From assembly GCA_022749755.1 (NCBI GenBank), contig CM040445.1:4051182-4115181 (forward strand): 64,000 nucleotides of DNA, in the 5' to 3' direction. A program made the position numbers and the translations under genes. This DNA is from Azadirachta indica (lineage: Eukaryota; Streptophyta; Magnoliopsida; Sapindales; Meliaceae). Position 1 is the first letter of the stretch, and every line of letters begins with the position of its first letter. This document shows positions 12,943 to 25,500 of this stretch, piece by piece. The notes beneath the pieces are model-generated. The model was not told where the DNA came from and searched no databases. It saw nothing but the letters and a program-made list of their open reading frames with translations.

Positions 12943-13845
12943 CGAAAAATGATGGCGTAAATTTTACTATTATTGGCCGTAAATTTTTGGACTCGATCAA
13001 GATTTACAACTTTAGATAAAATTTCAATATCATAAGAGAACAGGATTAAAATCGGGAGATTCGTTGTCACTAGTGACCACCACCAAAATTTTCAAAAATA
13101 TATTTGTTACTGATTAGAGCATTAGATTCAAATTGAAGCGTTATTTTTACAGTAAAAGTCATGAGTGGATGAAGAATAAAAATGATAAGATAAGCCCAAG
13201 ATTCTCTCCGCAGCTTGTGCAATATTTGATGAGATTTCTATATGTTTTAGGGAAGGGACGGGACTTTCACCGTAAAGGCATAGCAGACTGTACACATACA
13301 TATTCATACAAACACGATGGCCCCATTAGCAGAAGTGGGCAGCAGGTGCGTTATACATCTTGATTAAATAAAGATAAAAAAAAAAAAATATCATCTTCTA
13401 CAAACATATTATTATTATTTTCTTGCCTTGAAAGATGTATAACAAACAATGAACAGTTTGTGAATTTAAAAATGGATATCTACATACCAAGAATTGAGAG
13501 AGATGCATACGCGGAACTATAATTCAAATAAAATTTTTTAAATAATTCAACATTAAACTACAGCATTTTCATAATATCTACAAATAAATCCTCCAAATAT
13601 GAAAATGGAGATGGAAAGCAGAGGCAGTATATATATGTCAAAGTAGAATGTGGTAATCCGTTTTTGCTGCTTCTTTCTTTCATGAAAGGGTCTGTGGCAC
13701 TTTTTCTATTCCACCTTATTGTGTTTATTTAATTTTAGAAACGAGATGAAACAAAGATTGCTGATCCATAATTAATCTCTGTAGATGTTCGTCCTTCTCT
13801 GATCTCCTAGTCCAAGATGAAACAGTTGTTGAATTGAATGGAAGA
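12943..13845. other. Intergenic DNA and PANK2 3' UTR
   Basis: Between the foldback element and the PANK2 stop codon. The last few hundred bases should be the PANK2 3' UTR (minus strand). The short ORF at 13133-13363 has no recognisable motif. Nothing else seen. Confidence 0.5.
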
Positions 13846-16800
13846 TTATCGGCCTGGCTCATATCTGCAAACACAGTCGTATATGTTCCCTTCAATTAAT
13901 TTTTCTGCCAACCTCTGATTCTTCACCATTGCAAGCTGCAAAACAAAGTTTAATGCTACTTGAGTTGTGGAAGGATACCAAGGAGGTTGCATTTTAAGAG
14001 TAAATTTCCAATAGGAGGAATCAATTCAAAGATAGCAAAGCCAGGCAATCTACTTTGAACTCACAAAAGCTCACAATTATACCTTTAAAGCTTCACATTT
14101 AAACTGAGCATTGAAATTGGTATGAAGGGCTCTACCCATCCCTTCTAAGATAATCTGCACAGCACAGACTCATGAGATTGCAACTAAGTGTACTTAATCC
14201 ATCTTTCCTCAAAATTTATTTTTGTAACAGCTAGTTGTCAGAGAAAAAGAGGAAAAAGGGAATGTAAGAACAAAGAAGCCCATCAAACTGAAATTAATGT
14301 TTTCAAAGAGAGGATTTCTTATGAATTTTATCAACTGAGAAAAGCTTCAGTCATTGGAACAAGCATCATACCAGATCAGCATCTTTAGCGGCAGCAGCTA
14401 GCTCAGAGCTGACTTGCCTAAGGTCTATGCAGGGGCTTCCACAACCATTCTCAACAACCATCAGAGGCACTGAAGGTGGACTCTCTTTAAAACCATCTAA
14501 GGTGTTAGTCATTGCATCTACAAGTAAGCCTCCTGCTTCAGCAGCCCTTCGAAGAATGTCACAGTGCTGTGGATTAGAAGAATCAGTTTACTTTGTTTGA
14601 TTAATATTTGATATGAATGCTGTGTTCAGAGTTCAATGGCACCAAATACCTTGAATTTCTAAAATTAGCACAGAAATGAAAGACATTTATTCTGTTGCGT
14701 CAAAATAATGAATTGATTCTTATAGTCTCCACACTTCTCCTTGTATTCCTCAATCAGATAAAATAACGCACAATTCGGCAGTTCTTGTTCTTTAATTAAT
14801 CATGTACCAGTTATATAAAGAAGAAAGGCCTCTGAATGAGGCTAAGGAAAATGTTATAAACAAAAAGGACAAGGTTGTGACAAAAGCTATCAAATGTTCA
14901 TGCCCAGGAACAAACCTTTGCAGCTTCAGCTACAATATCAGGGAGCTCCATAGCAGTTACGTCATTTAGTGCAGGGAGGGAGTTTGCAACCAAAACAACC
15001 TGCAAAAACATTCTCATTATTGTTTCTTAATACATAATTTAGTTGGGTTGGTATCCAAGGCGTTATTTTAATGCAAATGTATAACATAAACTTCTTAAAA
15101 CAACACAGATGAACTAAATAAGAGAGAATCAAATAGGAAGGACATAAGCATCAAACATATTTCCAAGTGGCAATTGTGGGCTTAATTGATGCTCGGCCAG
15201 CAAAGGCTCACTTGATTGAATCATTTGAGACTAGACAAGCAGGGGTAGGAAACCCACTACCACAACAGTGGATTAGTCATTTAAAGCATTTCCCCAAGTT
15301 TATGCAGCAAATAACTTACTTCAGTTCCACGTCTTAGCAGTTCCCTGGCCAGGGGTAGCATCCCCAGAACAATATCTGCACCCGAGTTGTCCACAAAGAG
15401 TAAAGCTCTCTTATGCGGGTGATGAGGCTTCCTCTCTCCAGACCCTAACATTCTCTCCTTGAAGGCATCAAAATCATCCACCTAGGTTACAAAACCAAAA
15501 AATTTTCCTAAGAACATTTTATGGATTAAATTAGTGTATAATGCAACTAAGGTATTCTCAGCCATTTAAAGATCCTTCTTCTTTGTCTACTGACCCTCCA
15601 AGGTCTTTGCATCTTATTGCGACTCATTCTATAAATTTCAATAATTGTCCCTTTGTGATAGAGATCTACACAGGCACGCGATCCCCAGTCAAATATATTT
15701 GCCGCAAGAACGCCTTCAATAAGCGTGAGCAGTCTTGTCTCCTGCAAGTTAGAGAGGGCATTATAAGATACAGCACAATGGTAGAATTGATGCCAGGTGA
15801 GGTGGTGAAGGTGTACCACAATAACTGACAGGCCACATGACAGACCAAATCACACATATCTGATATAGTCCACATCACCACAACTTTCAGACTCTGCAAG
15901 GGGAGGAAATGAAGGTTTAAGCCATAATTACACATACCTCACTCATACTGTCAAGCTCCATCAGTAAGTCAGGTAAAACAGCAAGTGATGCCTCATTTTC
16001 TCTGTCACATTTGAAAAGAAAAAATGAATAAACAAAAGAATAAGAAACTTCATGGGCAGGTTAATTAGGTTGTCGGGTATTATAAATGAGTTAACAGGTC
16101 AGGTAAACATTTTTATTAGGATAGATGCATGAGTCACGGTTGAAAGGCTTCAAATTTTCACATTTGACTTTCAGTTTTAAGGCTAACTGCTAAAGAATCT
16201 ACCTCTGCTTGATGCTTCTATAGGCATCATGAAATTGGAACTCCCTCAGGCACTCTTCCCTTAACTCCAAAAGATTGGCCAAGCCTAACTTTCCATATGC
16301 AGCAGGCTCCTCCATCAACCTATGCAACAGGTTAAGACGTTAACAAGTGGAGAAAAAGCATAGCTACAAAGATATATTTGTCAAACTACAGTTACCTTGC
16401 CAAGTGAGCAGAAAATGCACGAGCAAATGCTTCACCCCTTCTTTTGGCGTCATCAGTTCCACCTTCACTTGCCACTGCCTGCCATATTTCACAAGAGAAA
16501 ACAATCAATAAAGTAATATCAGGAACTGATCAATAAATTCCTCTAGGAAATATGAAAAAGAGTATAAAACATACTGTGCATACACAGCAATATCTAGCGT
16601 AGCCAATAAATAAAAATTTCAACTACAGCATAATATAACAGCTACAGTAACCATGCAGAATGAACCAGAAACAAAAAAGAGATGCACTTGGGAATAATAG
16701 GGGTTTTTCAGGATGATAACTTTTGTTTACCTTATCAACAAGGTCTGGCAAATGCTCTGACAGCACAGTAAACCAATACCTACAGCAACATGTGGATCTT

Positions 16801-19800
16801 GAGTAAGCTAAGCAAAGCTAAAATTCGCCATTTTTGGTCAAATGGGATGCTAATCATTATTATGCATCTCCTCAGCTGCTGCAAATAAGCAGCTATTTAA
16901 CAATATGTACTCACTCTAACTCACTGTGATCTGCAAGATCAATGGTGTTAGGCTCATACCTGCAGGCAATTTAACAAAATATTAGAACACAAACAAATAT
17001 AATATAGACACCAAAGCAATATCTCTTGTAAACTTGAGCATTCTGAAACAGATAAATTGAGTTTGCAAGAATGTAACAGCAAACAGTCAACCACTGAATA
17101 CATGATCTTCACTCTTCACCCACATATCAGCAACTATATTAATTGAAAAACCCAGAGATTAATTGAAAATCAAGTTAAGACTGTTTCATTTCTACTTCTA
17201 AAATATGTAATGTATCCATTAATTGGGTGTAGAACATATTATCCACTGAACAAAGTATTAGAAAAGAGAGTGATGCAAAATATAAATCCATCGTCAAAAT
17301 CATACGCAAAACCACTGAAGGAAGCAGCAATGGATAGGAATGAGTGCCAGACAAGATAGATAACCACAAGAACAGTAAATCACATCCATCTAGAAACTAA
17401 TCCAGCAATCAGTAAATACTAAAGTTCAACAAGATTGTTGCAAAGAAATATTTAATTCAAGTAATAAGCAAAAGTGATATCCAAGTTCTCATACGTTTTT
17501 GGGTCGGCCAATAGTGGAAACACATCCAAAGTGGGTACTAGATGAAGAACACCAATGTTTAATGCACTTGCATCAGAACGCAAAGTGCCACCTTTGGATG
17601 AAGGAACTTCAAAGCCTCCAAGTCCAGTGGTTCCAGGTGGAGCCATAGGTACAGGAGCAGTAATCTCAGTTCCCTTCAATACAAATTTCTCCATCCATGA
17701 AATCTGCATTTAAATCAAGATATATACTGTCTGAGCTCCAATAATAAATAAACAAAAAGTCAAGAAGGACATTCCTGCATAGACTTGGACAGCTGGTTCT
17801 TAAATTAAAATATTATTTTTGAACTCAACTAGGATCTGTTACAAGGCTTAATTTTTAATATAACAAAATATCTTTTTTAAGTTTAACATGAATTCCAAAG
17901 AGAATTATATAAGAGACTTTCTACTTCCAATAGAATTCAATACAGAGCACAAAATTATACCTCACATCTATAGATGCCAACCTTAGCTTTTATTGTCAGA
18001 ATATATGCTCATCTAGTTGTCTCAATAATCTATACTTTATAGACTTGGAGTACCTGGAATAATAAATATCTTTGCCTCAAAGAATCAGAATACTGGAGTT
18101 ACCTTTTGACAATTTTGTCATACAATAGGACACTAGGGATTCCTGAGTGTGGTTGAGGTAGAAATTCAGGTGCTTAAGAATTATCTAAGGTCTGAATTGA
18201 ATGTGAAATGGTGCTCCATCAATCTAAATAAAAAATATGTTTTGGTTTTATTTGCAATTTAGGAAGAAAAGGAAGTTGCATCTAGAAAAGATGACAATAT
18301 TGGATTGGCAAAAAATCCATAAATCTTACAAATCAAGGTTGGTCAAAACTCAATCATCAGTAAAGTTGTTGCCATATTGAGCACAAATAACGTCATCCAT
18401 GTATCTCAGAAAATGCCGGAAGCCCCACAAATTAAACCAAGCAAGCATGCAACTATGGATGCCAAAATGCATGTGAAGCTGGAAAACATTTGATTGAAGG
18501 GTGTCTCTATGTTTGATCTGCACTTGAACAACAAGTTACAGACAGGTTGCCAAGACTATCCTTATCCTACTTAGAACTTTTCTATGGGTCTGTAGAAAAC
18601 CAACCCCACAACCTGATCTTTAATTATTGGAAGTTATGAAAATATTCTAATATTATATTTTTTAAAAGCCAATTCAAAAATAGCTACAAGACTAATTTCG
18701 AATTAAGTAGGTCACAAGCCAAATGGCCCAAACCCAAACCTGAAGCCAATCTGTTTCCTACCAAATTGGACTCTGGTAACCCAATATTGAGAATCTTAGC
18801 AGCATAAACTGTTTTAATTTTAAGAAAGTTAGTATTCAAAGAAAAATTTAACAAACTCTTGTCCTACTTGCCTTCTCATTCAAATCTCCAAGCGGAGGAC
18901 CATGAATCTTTCCACCAGTGTATGGTGCACCCATAGGGAACCTTTCAACTAACTGATGAACCATCAAGTCATCCAAGCCATGTTTCTCATAACTCATGAA
19001 TGCACCTAAAGCTCCTAGAAAACCTTCATGCCGCAAAAACATAGCTTGTGCCTCTCCTTTTGACCTAAATAATTAATGTGACACTTCAAAGTGTAAGGAG
19101 GAAAAAGATGAATCCAGATAAACATGTAAAAGAAAAATTAATTGTAAGCATAGAGCAAGCAACAACTGTGAGGAGGTGTCTGATGATTGACATGACTACT
19201 TTCATGTCAGTTAATTGTTAAAAGCAAACAGAAACTCGGATTCAATGAATTACTTACCAGAAATGAACAGCAAACGAGATTGTATCCATGGTATAAGCAT
19301 GACCCCTGATAAAAAATCCTCCGAAAAAGATACGCTTAAGTCCAAATCGAAGTGCATTCAAGTATGCTATCTGCATATTAGAATGACCAGTGAGAAACAC
19401 AAAAATCTAACGAAAGCTAATTAGGCACCTAGTTTAGTGATGCCAAAGAACTATTCAAAAAAGCTCAGGTTAGGATAGAGAACTATGAAAGAATAAATAG
19501 ATAGTTGCTAAAGATGATCCAGTATTTGACATTGTAAATAATATAGATAATAGGTCATCTTCCAGGAATCAATCAGCTGTTCTATCCATTAGTATTTTCA
19601 ACTGAGAAATAAGAAAGTAAATTAGTGGTCCCTAAGGAGATAGACCAGTTGGTTTGACCTCTTGCTGTGGAAGTAAGAAGTTAAGGGATCGATTCCTCTC
19701 ACACCAATCTTGGGGAGGAAATTTTTTTAGTTTATGTTTATGTATGGGGTAGGGTGGATTTGGGTGTGTGGAAATACAAAAGTAGAGTAAATTGGTCAAT

Positions 19801-22800
19801 GCAGAGAGAGACAGAAAAATGGATGAGCAAACTTTGTCATAACAAAGACCCTTTAACACACTCCAAATGGAACTTGATAACATTCTCAACAATAAGAAAA
19901 CAGCATATTACTGGAACAAATTTATAGATTTGATTAATTTCCAGACCTAACTACTGCCATGGTTTCCAATTTAATTTAAACAAATGAGACACTTTATGCC
20001 ATACATAAAGCAGATAATGCATTGATTTCCAGTCTTGGAGTGGGATAATGCTTTATGCTTCTGTAAGTTTTCTATTTATTGTGATAAATAACAAGTTGCC
20101 GATGTTCCAAACATATTCTAAATAAATATAAAGAAAGGATGACTTAAAACCTATGTTGAACTGAAAGCCAGAACAGAGAAAAGCAAAAGAAAAAAAAAAA
20201 GAAAAATAAGGAATCTCTGTAACACAAGTGCCTGCTGCAAATTCCTTAAAAACAAAAACGAACTCAAGAGGACAAAATGGTTTTCACATTATATGCGTTT
20301 CAAACAATAAAAAATCTCCATAGCATAATCATCTTCTCAGAAGTAGGGAACATTACATGTTTTATTTATTGCATACAAAGTAAGGTGTTCGTGCAACTAA
20401 CCTGCCCAATGTTATAAGAGATCATTCGCAAGAGGGAGAGAGAAATATCTTCGGGTCTGTAGTCTTCAAGCTCCTTCTTGTCAGAAATAGCCTTGCCAAA
20501 ACTAGAGGCGATGGTTGAAGCTGACAGACCAATCTATGATGATTGGAGGTAGAATTACTCATCGTTTTAATGAATATAGAATTCATGATAATTTACTCAT
20601 CATATGAATGAAAATATAAAACATAAAACAAACCATGATAAGATAATGACTAAATAAAAAAATTAATTGACTAAACAAAGCATTTTATGTGTCCCAATAT
20701 TAAAAAATAAAAAGAATGCAATTCAAACTTTAGTAGTTTTGTGTAGCAGAACAAAGTTCAGATACTACCTTAGAATAATCCATGCCACCATAAATGTCTC
20801 CAACTAACATATCAATGGTCCTATTATCTCCCCTCTGACTCAGCTCCAGCAACTCATCAAAACTGAAATGTGAATGATTAAAAGTGAGAAAGCAACAAGA
20901 GCTCCCAATATAGAAGTAAAAAGTTGGCTGGAAGATTAGTATGACCTTTTGCACTTTGTTAACAGCCTTCCCAATCCCCAGTAAGTGCCACCTCCAACAT
21001 TTGTCCCACTAACCCGCTCAAATTTTCCATCCCCATCAACCTATATCAAATTAAAACACAGATCCTTATAAGTTTTTATCATACTTCAGAGCAAATGCCT
21101 GACAGTTAAAAGTGATAGGGAAGATGATTTTACCTTGATCATACTAACACCAGATCCGATATTTACGAGAAGATAAGGAAACAAATCATTATGGTCAATC
21201 TGCACAAACTCTTTCTGACCCTCCATGTGCGTAAAAGCTTCATGACGAATAGCCTACTCAAGATACCATTTGAAGATTTAATTAATGTTAACCAGAATAT
21301 CCATTTAATATATAGAATTAAGTGAAGGAAACACAATCAAGTCCCAAATATCATCATCAGAAGCAATTTATGATATTTATTCACTTCGGTTTCACAAATT
21401 TACATGATAAAACATAGGTGTGATGCAACTTATAGATGATTGTAAGCTACCTAACCATTAACAAGTATCAATGGCTCGATATTGCACAGTGTTTTCTTCA
21501 TAAATTCTTTATCAGAATTCCTAGATTCTTGAAGGAGAAAGGAAAAAAATTCAAATATAAAGATAAGAATAAAACTAAAAAATAGATGTCCTTTTTCTTT
21601 TAATTTAGAATTTATTAGCAATCCACTCCATAGAACATATAATATCGACTAACAGATAAGAGAAAAGTGAAATTTGTAGCAAAAACACACCTTAAGCAAA
21701 AAATTTGCTCCTGCTACAAGACAATCCATTTCATCTTCTTTGTCAAGACTAACTCCAAGCCTCTCTTTGAAGAGGTCCGTGTACTTGTATGCTCCACCAC
21801 CTGTAGCCTTCTCATGAAATCAACTTGTGATCAGAACGTTCTTAAAGTGTACATATATTAAGTGATTAAAGCAAAAAACAGAGAACTAATGATAAATAGT
21901 AGCAAAAAACATTAAGTTTACCTTAATAACAATATCATTATTTGCCGGGGCGTTAGGATTCCAATGGCGTGAATCCATTCCTGACCACAAGAGGATTATC
22001 AGATATTTAAAGAACAATGAAATAGATTGAACTAATTTTGTCAACAACTTGGATGTAATACCTCATACTACCATAAAAGCATTGAACATGACTGAAATTA
22101 CAGAAATCCACTATATTCAACAATTTGTGAGAAAAGTGAACAAAAGAAAGATATAAGTGAAAGAGCAATGAGATATGTATACCACCACAATGAAGGTGCT
22201 TGGAATATATGAAATCTAAGCATTCATTGATCTTGGTTGTCTCAAACTTAACAAAATGAAGTCTCCCACCAAGAATAGGGTAGCTTCTCCGGTTACCATT
22301 GGAAATACCCAATCTCTCCTTGATAGTCTTCTTCCTTTTATCGTCAATTGGTCGGTCCTCATGCCTTGAAAAATATACCAACTTGATGAGAGATCCTGTT
22401 AGTAAACCACAATTCAAGTTTATACAGAGTCTATGTATGAAACTAAAAGTAGGCATTTCACAACATTTAGAGAGAAGATCTGAGAAGTATAATCTGACAT
22501 TATCTCAAAATAGAGCATGGAATTGCATATATTTGACACGATCAGGAGCACAGTCCAATAAAAGAAGACCTCAATTTCCTTAGCACATTAATGTTTTTGC
22601 AAAGGAGAGGTTTCATTTTATAGTTGTGAAAATGTGTGCTGAAATTGATCACTCCCATTTGAATATTCGGATGAGTTAACTGCATAACACATTATATTAT
22701 TCATGCCAGAAATTGCAAACGTCCTCCTCCCCCAACAAAAGAAAATGGGAAAAGCAGGTTAAAGAATATACTAAAAAAGGAAAAAGATTATGAGAATTTA

Positions 22801-23334
22801 TTAGATACATAGTCTAACATAGAACAAGCAAGTAATTAGAATAGAAGTACACCAAACAGACGGTGAAAAAAATCAAAGCCGTAAAGACCATGATGCAATT
22901 CAGCCACTAAACACAACAAAACATAATCAACTCCAGCTGATAATACAGTTTCTCCATCCAATAAAAAACTAAAAAGAAAAACAGTTAAGAAGTAGAGCTG
23001 AATTGTTAAAAAGTGTACCTCCAATATCAAGAGCCAAATGAGAGATATCATCAGATTGATTAGGCAACAAAATAGTGGGATCTTTCTCTTCAAAATTGCC
23101 TTGAATTGCAGCCTTACTTAAATCCAGCTGTGGCCTGGAACCAGACCGATGAATAGAACCCATTTCTCTATCACTCTGGTTTTGGCTATTCTCTTCTCCC
23201 ACCAAAACAACTGCTTTCTCTTTGCCTTTATTATTGCTGTTGCTATTACTATCGTTATTGTTGTTATTCGCTTGGTGTATTAATATGCCGTCAATTTCAA
23301 GAACTGGGTTTTGGTCTTCTGTTGGACCAGCCAT
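13846..23334 (-). CDS. PANK2: Bifunctional type II pantothenate kinase 2 with C-terminal DUF89 phosphatase
   Basis: The N-terminal half phosphorylates pantothenate, the first step of CoA synthesis; the DUF89 half is a damage-control phosphatase acting on 4'-phosphopantetheine and its oxidised forms. Exons in transcript order: 23334-23019, 22395-22183, 21980-21922, 21807-21691, 21253-21134, 21040-20946, 20862-20769, 20533-20402, 19370-19258, 19064-18872, 17703-17495, 16959-16915, 16779-16731, 16478-16396, 16319-16203, 16001-15938, 15741-15595, 15481-15320, 14999-14916, 14566-14372, 14154-14083, 13935-13846. All join in frame to 922 residues (the Arabidopsis protein is about 900). Residues 22-36 are an Asn/Ser run. 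Kinase motifs: LALDIGG (100-106), Glu222, Arg284 and [11 protein letters not shown]. Phosphatase metal ligands: Asp753, Asn754 and Asp789. All introns are GT-AG except the one starting at 18871, which is GC-AG. Confidence 0.93.
19620..19760 (+). mobile_element. Candidate tRNA-derived SINE in PANK2 intron 8
   Basis: Inside the intron 19371-20401, antisense to PANK2. A box A-like TAGACCAGTTGGTT lies at about 19641-19654 and a box B-like GGGATCGATTCC at 19685-19696, in the order and spacing of a pol III tRNA promoter. No folded tRNA is evident, so a SINE head is likelier than a tRNA gene. The end and target duplications are unresolved. Confidence 0.45.
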
Positions 23335-25500
23335 TAATCCTAATTTCTCACAACCAGCCGCCTAACCACAACCCCCAACTGTCTGTTTAGGCAGAGTCCT
23401 ATTTGGTCACTTGTCTTGTACTCCTGTTCCAACAAATCACAAATTTTTTTAATGAAGAAAAAGGGAAACAAAAATGTAATTATGAAGAAAGAAAAAATAA
23501 AAAAATTTAACAAATATGAATAAACACATACACAAGTTATTAATAAATAAATAATTAAAACATACCTAGCCTGTAGCTTGATCCAGAAGTAAGAAAAATG
23601 ATGATAAAAAGGGAAAAGTTAAAATTACTTATCGAAAGTTAATGCATGATGCCAACTAAAAGAGCAGCTCGCATTGAATTGTTAACATTAAGTAAAAAAT
23701 AACGAAGTCGCTAATTTCAACGATCGAGATGGTATTTAACTCGAAACTTTAAAAGAGTAAAGATTCCGGTGGAACTGAGAAATTGATCCAAATAACTAGA
23801 ATAATCTTAAAAAAGATACGAAGTAATATAAAATCAAGGCGGGGATTAGGTGAAGAGTGATAGTGTTTACGATAAACAAATTGAACAACAAAAACGGCGT
23901 TACAAATGCTGACCTTCACAGTTATTGACGATGATTATGAATTGAAGAAGGCAAAGAAGCACGAGGATTGGTCAAAAACACGAAACGGCAATAAAAGTGT
24001 GTACTGCCCGTCGAAGAGAAACACAGTTGCCTTTTTTTTTTTTGGTTTGCTGACTGAGTGAGTGAGTCCTACTCGCATGAAGGGCGCGTACGTGTCCCCT
24101 CGCGGTGGTGGTGAATGAAGATGACTGTATGTGACTACTCTCTGAATTTGGTGATAATACTTGGCTACATTCACTTCAATCATAATACAAAAATTATAAT
24201 AATATGTTATACAAAAATTAAAAAAGTTTAATGCAAAGTTTAAAAAAATTAATGATGTGACAAATGACTCCGCCTATTGTCAATCCGTACAAATACTAAT
24301 AACAAACTATTTTATTGTATGTTTAATTAACAACAAATGTTGACCTTTCGAAAATAACCGTATGCATGGGAGGATTCAGAATCCAGAGCAAAAAAGCTTT
24401 GGGTAATATAATGCTAGTGAAACAGAGACTCTATAATCCTTTTGGAAAACGGATGATTCTTTCCCTGTTTACTCCGGAAAATGCTTGTAGTACTGTAATT
24501 TTGGATAGGCAGGTCCCCGTAGAATAAGATTATCTTAAACAATATTTTGTGTATGAAATTTTTTTCGTAGTTTACTACTATTGTGCTATGATATGACAAT
24601 TACATGTTACAATCTACATTGTCCATTTAACCTACACGAGGGATGGGAATGGACCGTTCATTCCGTTACAGATCGTGGACCCTTTCCTAATGGGTCTTAG
24701 ACCATAGCTCCAGTGAAAGTCCATTGTAGAGCTCAGAGCAGGCAATTCTATTCACCGCTCAAATTTGATCCAGCAATGAGAAAGAGTTAACGAGGGAATC
24801 GTGTATCAATTACCAGACCTAGAGTTGGCCATCCGTACCTTGTAAGCTGTGACAAAATTCAAATTCCACACATCCAAAATCCACACCTTCAACACTGACA
24901 GTATCGCCTACAAAATGTAAGCTAAATTCTCGCTTTTCACTAGAAAGTAAGATTGTTATCATCGCTGAAAGGGTACTCCCTCCATCATTCACCAGTTGCC
25001 GTTATATTCACATAACACAACACAACTACGACCTACTTTTCCTAAAACTTCACCAATTCATGTACATTATACATACTGACACAACATCAATAATTTGCTC
25101 TGAGTCAAGATTGTACAAATTTACACCGTCTGCGCAAAACTATACCTTAATTCCGAATAAGATCTATCCCGGTTCAGAAAAAATTTACCCTCAAGTCAAC
25201 AATTGATAAGGGAGGTAAAAACCGATAGCACAGTGAAAGATTGCCAACTTGTAACCTGCGCAATTTCATAGTGCAGAAAATCTATATTTCAATTCTTTCA
25301 ATTACACAAACACAATTCATCTCCACACTGCAAAAATTGGTTATTTAATCCTGCCTTTATTCATTTCACACAAGGTCTAATTCATAACCATTAAACTTAT
25401 GTCATCTGGCATGTAACAACAATATTTAGTAACCCTGTCCACCCTCCATTAACATAAGCAGAATATTAACATCCATTTTCAAATATTTTCGTTAACATCT
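23335..25500. other. PANK2 5' leader, intergenic DNA and ISU1 3' UTR
   Basis: Both neighbours are on the minus strand. The PANK2 leader begins at 23335 and may be split: GCTAG then GTATGT gives a donor near 23566, and TTGGAACAG an acceptor near 23424. The PANK2 promoter is probably around 24.0-24.3 kb. From about 24.6 to 25.5 kb is ISU1 3' flank or 3' UTR. No other gene seen. Confidence 0.5.

Noticed and set aside
13133..13363. 76-residue ORF between the foldback element and PANK2
   Set aside because: No family features; probably chance.
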